From NCBI RefSeq assembly GCF_001969815.1, contig NZ_MRBK01000004.1, positions 434,001 to 498,000 of the forward strand: 64,000 nt of DNA. Direction: 5' to 3'. How positions within the stretch are numbered: the first letter of the stretch is position 1; each line of letters begins with the position of its first letter. Shown piece after piece: positions 54,800-63,701 of this stretch. The stretch is from Bacillus swezeyi. GTDB taxonomy: Bacteria > Bacillota > Bacilli > Bacillales > Bacillaceae. A program made the translations under genes and the position numbers. The notes beneath the pieces are model-generated. The model was given only the letters and a program-made list of their open reading frames with translations. It searched no databases and was not told the origin of the DNA.

Positions 54800-55531
54800 A
54801 TGAGCGAATCTAAAGGTTTTTTATACCCGGAAAAGTGGCTTTCAAGGGCTTCAACTGGTGTTCGCGTCGCATCCGAGCTCAGAATGCGCATTATTTCCGG
54901 CATGATTGAAAGCGGTACCATTTTGTCTGAAAATAAATTGGCTGCGGAATTTTCGGTGAGCCGGTCTCCCATCCGCGAGGCTTTAAAAATACTGGCATCA
55001 GAAAAAATCATCCGCCTGGAACGGATGGGCGCCGTTGTCATCGGGCTGACCGAAAAAGAAATTGAAGAAATTTATGATGTCCGTTTATTGATGGAAACAT
55101 TCGTATTTGAACGGCTTGGGAAAGCAAATGTAGACGAACTGGCAACAGACCTAAGCAAAATATTGGAAATGATGAAAATCTCCATCAAATACAAAGATGC
55201 TGATGAATTCTCATTTCAAGATGTCTTATTTCATGAAACGATTGTACGCTCCATCAACCATTCCTACATTCTGATGATATGGAACAACCTTAAACCCGTT
55301 ATGGAAAGCTTTATTCTTTTATCCATGCGGGCGCGCTTAAAAGAAAAATACGAAGACTTTGAAAGAATTCTCGATAACCATGAACTTTATATTCAAGCGA
55401 TCAAAACGAAAGACAGGGCCCTGATGATCAAGTCCCTACATCAAAATTTCGATGACGTACAAGATAAAGTTGAAGATCTTTGGCTGTCGCAACAAATGCT
55501 GACGAAAGGGGCCGAACAAGAAAATGACTAG
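54800..55531 (+). CDS. gntR: Gluconate operon repressor GntR
   Basis: This 243-residue founding-type GntR/FadR regulator has an N-terminal winged helix (LSENKLAAEFSVSRSPIREA, then LKILASEKIIRLERMGAVVI). An all-helical FCD domain has DVLFHETIVRSINHSYI with the His metal/effector ligands. Gluconate releases it from the operator at 54756. The ATG at 54800 follows GGAAGGTGAG. A second cre lies inside the gene. It overlaps gntK by 8 bases. Confidence 0.96.
   Translation: MSESKGFLYPEKWLSRASTGVRVASELRMRIISGMIESGTILSENKLAAEFSVSRSPIREALKILASEKIIRLERMGAVVIGLTEKEIEEIYDVRLLMETFVFERLGKANVDELATDLSKILEMMKISIKYKDADEFSFQDVLFHETIVRSINHSYILMIWNNLKPVMESFILLSMRARLKEKYEDFERILDNHELYIQAIKTKDRALMIKSLHQNFDDVQDKVEDLWLSQQMLTKGAEQEND
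54906..54921 (+). promoter_or_regulatory. cre site inside gntR
   Basis: TTGAAAGCGGTACCAT matches the consensus at 15 of 16 positions. It appears identical to the in-gene gnt cre of B. subtilis as I recall it, where CcpA binding reduces gnt transcription. Confidence 0.75.
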
Positions 55532-57065
55532 TTATATGTTAGGCATAGATATCGGTACGACAAGTACGAAAGCCGTTTTATTCAGTGAAAAAGGGGACGT
55601 TATCCAAAAAGAAAGCATCGGTTATCCGCTTTACACACCGGACATCTCAACGGCTGAACAAAACCCGGATGAAATTTTTCAAGCCGTCATCCAAACAGCG
55701 GCAAAAATCATGCAGCAGCACCCTGAAAAAAAGCTGTCATTCATTTCATTCAGCAGCGCCATGCACAGCGTCATTGCCATGGATGAAAACGACGAGCCGA
55801 TGACACCGTGCATCACTTGGGCGGATAACCGAAGTGAAGGCTGGGCTCACAAGATCAAAGAAGAATTGAACGGGCACGACGTCTACAAGCGGACGGGAAC
55901 TCCGATCCACCCGATGTCGCCGCTGAGCAAAATCGCCTGGATTGTCAACGAGCATCCTGAAACCGCTGCCAAAGCAAAAAAGTATATCGGGATCAAAGAA
56001 TATATTTTTAAAAAGCTCTTTGATCAATATGTTGTCGATCATTCCTTAGCTTCAGCCATGGGCGTGATGAATCTGAAAACACTGGATTGGGATGATGAAG
56101 CTTTATCAATTGCCGGCATCACGCGGGATCATTTATCTAAGCTGGTTTCGACAACTGAGATCTTTCAAAACTGCAATCCGGAAATAGCGGCGATGATGGC
56201 GATCGATCCGAAAACGCCATTTGTCATCGGCGCAAGCGACGGCGTCTTGTCCAATCTCGGTGTCAACGCCATTAAAAAAGGCGAAATTGCCGTCACGATC
56301 GGGACAAGCGGCGCAATTCGGACGATTATCGACGAGCCTCAAACCGATGAAAAAGGACGAATCTTTTGCTATGCCTTAACGGAGAAGCATTGGGTCATCG
56401 GCGGACCCGTCAACAACGGCGGAATCGTTCTTCGCTGGATCAGAGATGAATTTGCCTCCTCAGAAATCGAAACGGCAAAGCGCCTTGGAATTGATCCGTA
56501 CGATGTCTTAACAAAAATCGCCGAACGCGTAAGACCCGGCGCCGATGGATTGCTATTCCACCCATATCTCGCAGGCGAACGCGCTCCGTTATGGAATCCG
56601 GATGTGCGCGGCTCATTCTTCGGCCTCACCATGTCACATAAAAAAGAACACATGATTCGCGCGGCATTGGAAGGGGTTATTTACAACTTATACACCGTCT
56701 TTTTGGCTTTAACAGAATGCATGGACGGGCCTGTCACCCGAATTCAAGCGACAGGGGGCTTTGCAAGATCGGATGTCTGGCGGCAAATGATGGCCGATAT
56801 ATTCGAATCTGAAGTCGTCGTGCCGGAAAGCTATGAAAGCTCATGTCTGGGCGCTTGTATTTTAGGTCTTTATGCGACAGGAAAAATCGAATCTTTCGAT
56901 GTCGTCTCTGACATGATCGGCAGCACTCACCGACATGCGCCCAAAGAAGAATCGGCCAAAGAATACAGAAAGCTGATGCCGATCTTTATCAACTTATCGA
57001 GGGCATTGGAACATGAGTATACACAAATTGCAAATTATCAAAGAAGCATAACCAACAACAAATAG
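55524..57065 (+). CDS. gntK: Gluconokinase
   Basis: GntK phosphorylates gluconate to 6-phosphogluconate. The 513-residue FGGY-family kinase has the N-terminal LGIDIGTTSTKAVLFSEKG and SFISFSSAMHSVIAMDEND, then MTPCITWADNRSEGWA. The C-terminal ATPase half has GASDGVLSNLGV, VTIGTSGAIR and QATGGFARSDVWRQMMADIF. It starts at the ATG 55524 within the end of gntR. Confidence 0.96.
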   Translation: MTSYMLGIDIGTTSTKAVLFSEKGDVIQKESIGYPLYTPDISTAEQNPDEIFQAVIQTAAKIMQQHPEKKLSFISFSSAMHSVIAMDENDEPMTPCITWADNRSEGWAHKIKEELNGHDVYKRTGTPIHPMSPLSKIAWIVNEHPETAAKAKKYIGIKEYIFKKLFDQYVVDHSLASAMGVMNLKTLDWDDEALSIAGITRDHLSKLVSTTEIFQNCNPEIAAMMAIDPKTPFVIGASDGVLSNLGVNAIKKGEIAVTIGTSGAIRTIIDEPQTDEKGRIFCYALTEKHWVIGGPVNNGGIVLRWIRDEFASSEIETAKRLGIDPYDVLTKIAERVRPGADGLLFHPYLAGERAPLWNPDVRGSFFGLTMSHKKEHMIRAALEGVIYNLYTVFLALTECMDGPVTRIQATGGFARSDVWRQMMADIFESEVVVPESYESSCLGACILGLYATGKIESFDVVSDMIGSTHRHAPKEESAKEYRKLMPIFINLSRALEHEYTQIANYQRSITNNK

Positions 57066-57087
57066 GGGAAGAATTGGAGGCGTTATC

Positions 57088-58434
57088 ATGCCATTATTCA
57101 TTGTAGCAATCGGGATTGTCGCATTATTGCTGTTAATTATGGGGTTAAAGCTGAACACGTTTGTTTCATTGATTATCGTCTCGTTCGGCGTTGCTTTAGC
57201 ACTCGGAATGCCGTTGGATGACATTGTGAAAACGATTGAAGAAGGATTGGGCGGAACGCTCGGCCACATCGCATTAATTTTTGGACTCGGCGCCATGCTG
57301 GGCAGGCTGATCGCAGATTCGGGGGGAGCGCAGCGTATTGCGATGACCCTCGTCAACAAATTCGGCGAAAAAAACATTCAATGGGCGGTCGTCATTGCCT
57401 CGTTCATTATCGGTGTTGCTTTATTCTTTGAAGTCGGACTGGTCTTATTAATTCCAATTGTATTTGCTATTTCAAAAGAATTAAAGATTTCGATTCTTTT
57501 CCTCGGTATCCCGATGGTCGCAGCTTTATCCGTCACACACGGCTTCCTGCCTCCGCACCCGGGACCGACAGCGATCGCTGGGGAATACGGCGCCAACATT
57601 GGTGAAGTTTTGCTTTACGGTTTCATTGTTGCAATTCCAACAGTGCTTGTAGCCGGGCCTTTATTTACGAAGCTTGCTAAAAAAATCGTACCGCAATCAT
57701 TTACGAAAACCGGCAATATTGCATCTTTAGGGGAACAAAAAACATTCAAGCTTGAAGAGACGCCAGGCTTCGGCATCAGTGTATTTACGGCGATGCTTCC
57801 GGTTATCATCATGTCCATCTCTACGATTATTACGCTGCTTCAAGAAACGACCGGGCTGCAAGATAATGGCGTACTGGCAGCAATTCGTTTAATCGGTAAT
57901 GCATCTACTTCAATGGTGATCTCCTTATTAGTCGCGATCTATACGATGGGAATCGCCAGAAAAATCCCAATCAAAACAGTGATGGACTCTTGCTCTTCAG
58001 CCATTACACAAATCGGGATGATGCTCTTAATCATCGGGGGCGGCGGCGCCTTCAAACAAGTATTAATCAATGGCGGGGTAGGCGACTATGTGGCCGAATT
58101 ATTCAAAGGAACGTCAATGTCTCCTATCCTGCTTGCCTGGGTGATCGCAGCAATCCTGCGCATTTCCTTGGGGTCTGCCACAGTTGCTGCATTAAGCACG
58201 ACGGGGCTCGTCATTCCAATGCTGGGACAAACGGATGCCAATCTCGCATTGGTGGTGCTGGCAACAGGGGCCGGAAGTGTAATCGCTTCCCATGTCAATG
58301 ACGCCGGCTTCTGGATGTTCAAAGAGTACTTTGGTTTAAGTATGAAAGAAACATTTGCCACATGGACATTGCTGGAAACGTTCATCTCTGTAGCCGGACT
58401 TGGATTTATTCTATTGATGAGTTTAGTTGTATAA
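57088..58434 (+). CDS. gntP: Gluconate:proton symporter
   Basis: This 448-residue GntP-family permease has about twelve helices and imports gluconate. Family signatures are GLGAMLGRLIADSGGAQRIA, VTHGFLPPHPGPTAIAGEYG and ASHVNDAGFWMFKEYFGLS. It follows gntK by 22 bases with TTGGAGGCG as RBS. It lies in the middle of the gnt operon. Confidence 0.95.
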   Translation: MPLFIVAIGIVALLLLIMGLKLNTFVSLIIVSFGVALALGMPLDDIVKTIEEGLGGTLGHIALIFGLGAMLGRLIADSGGAQRIAMTLVNKFGEKNIQWAVVIASFIIGVALFFEVGLVLLIPIVFAISKELKISILFLGIPMVAALSVTHGFLPPHPGPTAIAGEYGANIGEVLLYGFIVAIPTVLVAGPLFTKLAKKIVPQSFTKTGNIASLGEQKTFKLEETPGFGISVFTAMLPVIIMSISTIITLLQETTGLQDNGVLAAIRLIGNASTSMVISLLVAIYTMGIARKIPIKTVMDSCSSAITQIGMMLLIIGGGGAFKQVLINGGVGDYVAELFKGTSMSPILLAWVIAAILRISLGSATVAALSTTGLVIPMLGQTDANLALVVLATGAGSVIASHVNDAGFWMFKEYFGLSMKETFATWTLLETFISVAGLGFILLMSLVV

Positions 58435-58495
58435 CACACTACTCACTCTCGCAGTATAAAATGAACGATTAAATTGATGAAGGAGCAGGTACCAA

Positions 58496-59902
58496 ATGTT
58501 GAATACAATCGGTGTCATAGGTTTAGGGGTAATGGGCAGCAATATCGCCCTAAACATGGCCAGCAAAGGGGAACAGGTCGCTGTCTATAACTACACAAGG
58601 GATTTAACCGACCAGCTCGTACAAAAGACTGAAGGACAGACTGTCAATCCGTACTATGAGCTTCAAGATTTTGTTCAGTCTTTAGAAACGCCGAGAAAAA
58701 TCTTTCTGATGGTGACAGCAGGAAAACCGGTTGATTCAGTGATCGACTCCCTCCTCCCTTTGCTTGAAGAAGGGGATGTCATCATGGACGGCGGCAACTC
58801 CCATTACGAAGATACAGAACGAAGATATGTTAAGCTGAAAGCGAACGGAATCGGCTACTTGGGAATCGGCATTTCCGGCGGCGAAGTCGGCGCTTTAAAA
58901 GGCCCTTCCATCATGCCTGGCGGAGATCGGGATGTCTATGAAAAAGCCGCTCCAATCCTGACAAAAATCGCAGCGCAAGTCGGAGATGATCCATGCTGTG
59001 TGTATATCGGTCCAAAAGGTGCCGGGCATTTTGTCAAAATGGTGCACAACGGGATTGAATACGCTGATATGCAGCTAATCGCAGAAGCCTATACATTTTT
59101 AAGAGAAAGATTGCTTTTGCCTATTCATGAAATCGCTGACATTTTTGAATCGTGGAATCAAGGCGAGCTGAAAAGCTATTTAATCGAAATCACCGCAGAA
59201 ATCTTAAGGAAAAAGGATGAAAAAACGGGTGCGCCGCTGATCGATGTCATCCTTGACAAAACAGGTCAAAAAGGCACAGGCAAATGGACAAGCATGCAAG
59301 CCGTTGACAACGGCATCCCATCTTCGATTATCACGGAATCCTTGTTTGCCCGCTATATATCATCGTTAAAAGATGAGCGGATGGCTGCGGAAAAGGTGTT
59401 AGCCGGACCTGAAACAGAAGAGCGGCACTTGGATAAAAACTTGTGGATCGACTACGTCAGACAGGCGTTATACATGGGAAAAGTCTGCGCCTATGCACAA
59501 GGCTTCGCCCAATACAAAATGACGTCTGAGCTGTACGGATGGGACTTACCTTTAAAGGATATCGCCTTAATATTCCGCGGCGGCTGCATCATCCGCGCCG
59601 AATTCTTAAATCTCATCAGTAAAGCATTCCAAGAACAGCCAAACCTGTCGAACTTGCTGATCGCGCCTTTCTTTGCAGAAAAGCTCACAGAATATCAGAC
59701 AGGCTTGCGAAAAGTAGTCTGTGAGGGCATCAGCTCCGGCATCTCATTCCCATGCTTGAGCACGTCCCTATCTTATTACGACAGCTACCGGACAGGCCGT
59801 TCAAACGCAAACCTGCTGCAGGCGCAGCGTGATTACTTTGGCGCCCATACGTATGAACGTACAGATATGGAAGGTGTTTTTCACACTGAATGGTATCACT
59901 AA
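58496..59902 (+). CDS. gntZ: 6-phosphogluconate dehydrogenase, decarboxylating
   Basis: GntZ converts 6-phosphogluconate to ribulose-5-phosphate and CO2. The 468-residue protein has NAD(P)-binding TIGVIGLGVMGSNIALNMAS, MDGGNSHYEDTERR and GISGGEVGALKGPSIMPGG. Catalytic Lys and Glu lie in KGAGHFVKMVHNGIEYADMQ, and the C-terminal domain starts TGQKGTGKWT. It is the last gene of gntRKPZ, so gluconate enters the pentose phosphate path directly. The start is the ATG 58496 behind AAGGAGCAGG. Confidence 0.95.
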   Translation: MLNTIGVIGLGVMGSNIALNMASKGEQVAVYNYTRDLTDQLVQKTEGQTVNPYYELQDFVQSLETPRKIFLMVTAGKPVDSVIDSLLPLLEEGDVIMDGGNSHYEDTERRYVKLKANGIGYLGIGISGGEVGALKGPSIMPGGDRDVYEKAAPILTKIAAQVGDDPCCVYIGPKGAGHFVKMVHNGIEYADMQLIAEAYTFLRERLLLPIHEIADIFESWNQGELKSYLIEITAEILRKKDEKTGAPLIDVILDKTGQKGTGKWTSMQAVDNGIPSSIITESLFARYISSLKDERMAAEKVLAGPETEERHLDKNLWIDYVRQALYMGKVCAYAQGFAQYKMTSELYGWDLPLKDIALIFRGGCIIRAEFLNLISKAFQEQPNLSNLLIAPFFAEKLTEYQTGLRKVVCEGISSGISFPCLSTSLSYYDSYRTGRSNANLLQAQRDYFGAHTYERTDMEGVFHTEWYH

Positions 59903-59908
59903 AAGTTT

Positions 59909-59942
59909 AAACTGCATCCCAATAGGAGGTGCAGTTTTTCTC
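59909..59942 (+). terminator. Terminator of the gnt operon
   Basis: AAACTGCA (59909-59916) pairs with TGCAGTTT (59930-59937) followed by T's. Confidence 0.8.
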
Positions 59943-60071
59943 TTTTTAAAAAGTATTTTTGGGACTAATTGCCCGATCTGCCTCCCCGTCCCCCCCTAGT
60001 CTTAGCATTCAGAGACTTTTCTGCCTAAGTACGCATAAGAAATATTTACTATTTTTATCATGATTCATACT

Positions 60072-60089
60072 TTGTTCAACATTTCACAA
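60072..60089. promoter_or_regulatory. Weaker Rex-like site upstream of adhE
   Basis: TTGTTCAACATTTCACAA matches the Rex consensus TTGTGAANNNNTTCACAA except at two positions. It lies 230 bases before adhE, near a possible promoter. Confidence 0.5.
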
Positions 60090-60152
60090 ATTACTATTTT
60101 TAATTCCGTGATAAGATAAATTCATTCATAAAAACAAGGAGATGAGATCGGG

Positions 60153-60203
60153 ATGAGAACATTTATTATCTCATCAAAAATAAAAATTCCCATATCAGCA
60201 TAA
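60153..60203 (+). CDS. Possible 16-codon leader ORF before adhE
   Basis: The ATG at 60153 lies about ten bases after AAGGAG. It opens MRTFIISSKIKIPISA and then TAA. GATGAGA/TCTCATC in the same place can form a small hairpin. It may be chance. The rest of 59943-60320 holds the Rex sites and no other gene that I can see. Confidence 0.25.
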   Translation: MRTFIISSKIKIPISA

Positions 60204-60219
60204 AAATTTTTAGTCTTTA

Positions 60220-60237
60220 TTGTGAAATTATTCACAA
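60220..60237. promoter_or_regulatory. Rex operator upstream of adhE
   Basis: TTGTGAAATTATTCACAA is a perfect match to TTGTGAANNNNTTCACAA. Rex binds it when NADH is low and leaves it when NADH rises under oxygen limitation, so adhE should be induced by fermentation conditions. Confidence 0.85.
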
Positions 60238-60320
60238 ACTTACCGGCGACATTTTTCTTTCGAGATAATCCCAAGAAATCCTGTTTGTAGAATTCCTATC
60301 AATTCATTGGAGGGTTTACA

Positions 60321-62924
60321 ATGGCAGTCGAAGAAAAGGAAATGAAACAGAAGCAAAATGTCTCAACAATGATTGATCGTTTAGTAGAAAAAAGTCTTAC
60401 GGCATTGGAAGAATTCCGCAGCTTTGATCAGGAACAAATTGATGAAATTGTCAAACAGATGGCGCTTGCCGGACTTGATCAGCATATGCCCCTTGCAAAG
60501 CTTGCGATCGAGGAAACAAAACGCGGTGTATACGAAGATAAAATCATCAAAAACATGTTTGCCACAGAGTATGTCTACCACAATATTAAATACAATAAAA
60601 CAGTTGGAATCATCCATGAAAACGAACATGACGGGGTCATTGAAATTGCGGAGCCTGTCGGTGTCGTCGCCGGGGTGACACCAGTGACGAACCCGACGTC
60701 CACCACCATGTTCAAGTCCCTGATATCGATTAAAACAAGAAATCCAATCATTTTTGCATTCCATCCATCCGCACAAAAATGCAGCAGTGAGGCTGCAAGA
60801 ATCCTTAAAGATGCGGCTGTCAGGGCAGGGGCGCCTGAACATTGCATTCAATGGATCGAAACGCCATCACTTGAAGCAACCCAAGCCTTAATGACCCATC
60901 CGAAGGTTTCTCTGATTCTTGCCACTGGCGGCGCAGGCATGGTGAAATCCGCTTACAGCTCCGGCAAACCGGCCCTTGGCGTTGGACCGGGAAACGTGCC
61001 ATGCTATATCGAGAAATCTGCAAACGTAAAACAAGCCGTAAATGATCTGATTTTATCCAAAACATTCGATAACGGGATGATTTGCGCTTCAGAACAGGCA
61101 GTCATCATCGATAAAGACATTTATTCAGACGTGAAAAGGGAAATGACCGTCAACAATTGCTACCTACTCAATGAGGCAGAAAGAACAAAGGTTGAAAAAT
61201 TGGTCATCAACGAAAATACCTGTGCGGTCAATGCTGATATTGTCGGCATGTCAGCCTGTAAAATTGCCGAAATGGCAGGCATAAAGGTTCCTGAAGACAC
61301 AAAAATCCTTGTGGCAGAATTAAAAGGGGTCGGGCCGGAATATCCGCTTTCAAGGGAAAAATTAAGTCCCGTTCTAGCCTGTTATAAGGTGAACGGACTC
61401 CAAGAAGGATTAAAGCGGGCCGAAGAGATGCTTGAGTTCGGCGGCATAGGCCACTCTGCGGTCATTCATACAACCGACCAGGAAGCCATTGAGCAGTTTG
61501 GATTAAGGATGAAAGCAGGGCGGATCATCGTCAATGCCCCCTCTTCCCAAGGAGCGATCGGCGATATTTATAATGCCTATATGCCTTCCTTAACACTTGG
61601 CTGTGGTACGTATGGAGGAAACGCTGTATCGACAAACGTGGGTGCGATTCACTTAATCAACACTAAAAAAGTGGCAAAAAGGAATGTCAATATGCAGTGG
61701 TTTAAAGTACCGCCAAAAATTTATTTTGAAAAACATTCAACACAGTATTTAGCGAAGATGCCTGATATCTCAAAAGCGTTTATTGTGACTGACCCGGGAA
61801 TGGTAAAACTGGGCTATGTGGACCGCGTCCTTCACTACTTAAGAAAACGCCCGGACTACGTTCATTGCGAAATCTTCTCTGATGTAGAACCTGACCCATC
61901 GATTGAAACGGTCATGAACGGCGTCGAGATGATGGCTAAATTCCAGCCCGACGTCATTATTGCACTCGGCGGGGGTTCTGCAATGGATGCCGCTAAAGGG
62001 ATGTGGATGTTCTATGAGCACCCTGATGCTGAATTCTTCGGATTAAAGCAGAAATTTTTAGACATCCGCAAACGCATCGTCAAATTTCCGAAATTGGGAG
62101 AAAGAGCAAAATTCGTTGCGATTCCAACGACATCCGGAACCGGTTCTGAAGTCACCTCATTCTCTGTCATTACAGATAAAGAGGCAAATACGAAATATCC
62201 GCTCGCCGATTATGAATTAACGCCGGATGTGGCGATCATTGACCCGCAGTTTGTCATGACCGTACCGAAACATATTACAGCAGATACAGGAATGGACGTA
62301 TTGACACATGCGATCGAATCCTATGTATCCTGCATGGCCAACGACTATACAGACGGCTTAGCCATGAAAGCCATCCAGCTTATCTTTGAATACCTGCCAA
62401 GAGCGTACAAAAACGGCAGCGATGAGCTGGCCCGAGAAAAAGTGCACAACGCATCAACGATTGCCGGTATGGCATTTTCCAACGCATTCCTTGGGATTAA
62501 CCACAGTTTAGCGCATAAGCTGGGGGCGGAATTTCATATTGCCCACGGACGTGCAAACGCCATTCTTCTGCCGCACGTCATCCGCTATAATGCAGCAAAA
62601 CCGAAGAAATTCGCGGCATTCCCGAAATACAGCCATTTCGTAGCCGATCAGCGCTACGCGGACATTGCCAGAATGCTGGGCTTGCCGGCAAAGACAACGG
62701 AGGAAGGCGTTGAAAGCCTGATTCAGGCCATCATCTCGCTTGCCAGAGAGCTTAAAATTCCAATGAGCCTCAAACAAAACGACATTGATGCCGCTACATT
62801 CGAAAGCAAAGTAGATCTTATGGCAGACCGCGCCTTTGAAGACCAATGCACAACAGCAAATCCGAAGCTTCCATTGGTGTCTGAACTGGCTGAGATTTAT
62901 CGTTCTGCGTTTAAAGGAGTTTAA
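60321..62924 (+). CDS. adhE: Bifunctional acetaldehyde-CoA/alcohol dehydrogenase
   Basis: AdhE reduces acetyl-CoA to ethanol through acetaldehyde, consuming two NADH. The 867-residue protein has an aldehyde dehydrogenase domain (about 1-440) with catalytic Cys in FDNGMICASEQAV and GVVAGVTPVTNPTSTTMFK. A linker leads to an iron-dependent alcohol dehydrogenase domain with ALGGGSAMDAAKGMW, FVAIPTTSGTGSEVTSFSV and the iron His ligands in GMDVLTHAIESYVS, LGINHSLAHKLGAEFHIAHG. The start is the ATG 60321 behind TTGGAGGG. It is monocistronic. B. subtilis lacks AdhE as far as I recall, B. licheniformis has it. Confidence 0.96.
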   Translation: MAVEEKEMKQKQNVSTMIDRLVEKSLTALEEFRSFDQEQIDEIVKQMALAGLDQHMPLAKLAIEETKRGVYEDKIIKNMFATEYVYHNIKYNKTVGIIHENEHDGVIEIAEPVGVVAGVTPVTNPTSTTMFKSLISIKTRNPIIFAFHPSAQKCSSEAARILKDAAVRAGAPEHCIQWIETPSLEATQALMTHPKVSLILATGGAGMVKSAYSSGKPALGVGPGNVPCYIEKSANVKQAVNDLILSKTFDNGMICASEQAVIIDKDIYSDVKREMTVNNCYLLNEAERTKVEKLVINENTCAVNADIVGMSACKIAEMAGIKVPEDTKILVAELKGVGPEYPLSREKLSPVLACYKVNGLQEGLKRAEEMLEFGGIGHSAVIHTTDQEAIEQFGLRMKAGRIIVNAPSSQGAIGDIYNAYMPSLTLGCGTYGGNAVSTNVGAIHLINTKKVAKRNVNMQWFKVPPKIYFEKHSTQYLAKMPDISKAFIVTDPGMVKLGYVDRVLHYLRKRPDYVHCEIFSDVEPDPSIETVMNGVEMMAKFQPDVIIALGGGSAMDAAKGMWMFYEHPDAEFFGLKQKFLDIRKRIVKFPKLGERAKFVAIPTTSGTGSEVTSFSVITDKEANTKYPLADYELTPDVAIIDPQFVMTVPKHITADTGMDVLTHAIESYVSCMANDYTDGLAMKAIQLIFEYLPRAYKNGSDELAREKVHNASTIAGMAFSNAFLGINHSLAHKLGAEFHIAHGRANAILLPHVIRYNAAKPKKFAAFPKYSHFVADQRYADIARMLGLPAKTTEEGVESLIQAIISLARELKIPMSLKQNDIDAATFESKVDLMADRAFEDQCTTANPKLPLVSELAEIYRSAFKGV

Positions 62925-62938
62925 TCATCGATTCAGTG

Positions 62939-62968
62939 AAAAGCCATCCTGCAAGGGATGGCTTTTTG
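62939..62968 (+). terminator. Terminator of adhE
   Basis: AAAAGCCATCC (62939-62949) pairs with GGATGGCTTTTT (62956-62967) with a T run. Confidence 0.85.
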
Positions 62969-63076
62969 CCGTTTTTAAAACACTTTAATTGCAGTCTAGG
63001 CGGTTCAGCCATGAATAATTTTATATTTCTTTTACAACATATAATTATTCGATGTGTTTTGGAAGGAGGAATGTTC

Positions 63077-63688
63077 TTGGATTTACATTTCATCTGGAAA
63101 GCTGTTGTCATTGTCATAGGAGGAGTCCTCATTTTACGGTTAGCCGGCAGAAAATCCATTTCACAGCTTACTGTTGCACAGACTGTCATCATGATAGCTG
63201 TTGGTTCATTAATTATCCAACCCGTTAATGACAGAAATATTTGGATTACAATGCTCGTCACATTTTTAATGATTCTCACTCTTCTTTTGATTGAGTATAT
63301 CGCTTTAAAATTTGATGCTTTAGAGAGCTTTATTTATGGAAAATCAGTTCTGGTAGTCGAAAATGGGCAAATTAATATAAGGAATTTAAAAAAACTGCGC
63401 TTAACTGTTGATATGCTTGAAGTCAGATTGAGACAACAAAATATTCAAACATTTAAGGATTTACAATGGGCGACAATCGAATCGAACGGTCAGTTAGGAT
63501 ATATGTTAAAACCGAATAAACAATATGCTACTAAAGAGGATATTCAACAGTTGAAATCGCTGATTGAAATGAATCTCAATCAACCTCCTATTGAACCCCC
63601 CGTACCACAAGCAAATGCCTCAGATAACATTTTTACGGAAATCAAAAACCCTATGCATGCCAAAAAGCATTCAAACGAATTGAAATGA
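63077..63688 (+). CDS. DUF421-family membrane protein (YetF/YrbG-like)
   Basis: This 203-residue protein has three N-terminal helices, starting FIWKAVVIVIGGVLILRLAG with the family sequence GRKSISQLTVAQTVIMIAVG. A cytoplasmic DUF421 domain follows, including FIYGKSVLVVENGQINIRNL and DMLEVRLRQQNIQTFKDLQW. The tail is polar and Pro-rich. I use TTG 63077 because AGGAGG ends 7 bases before it; ATG 63071 is too close to that RBS. B. subtilis paralogs are linked to spore or stress membranes. The biochemical function is unknown. Confidence 0.85.
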   Translation: MDLHFIWKAVVIVIGGVLILRLAGRKSISQLTVAQTVIMIAVGSLIIQPVNDRNIWITMLVTFLMILTLLLIEYIALKFDALESFIYGKSVLVVENGQINIRNLKKLRLTVDMLEVRLRQQNIQTFKDLQWATIESNGQLGYMLKPNKQYATKEDIQQLKSLIEMNLNQPPIEPPVPQANASDNIFTEIKNPMHAKKHSNELK

Positions 63689-63701
63689 GGTTACAGATCA
63701 A

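Noticed and set aside
60381..60851. A 156-codon minus-strand frame inside adhE
   Set aside because: It lies fully within a clear adhE coding sequence and shows no domain or RBS.
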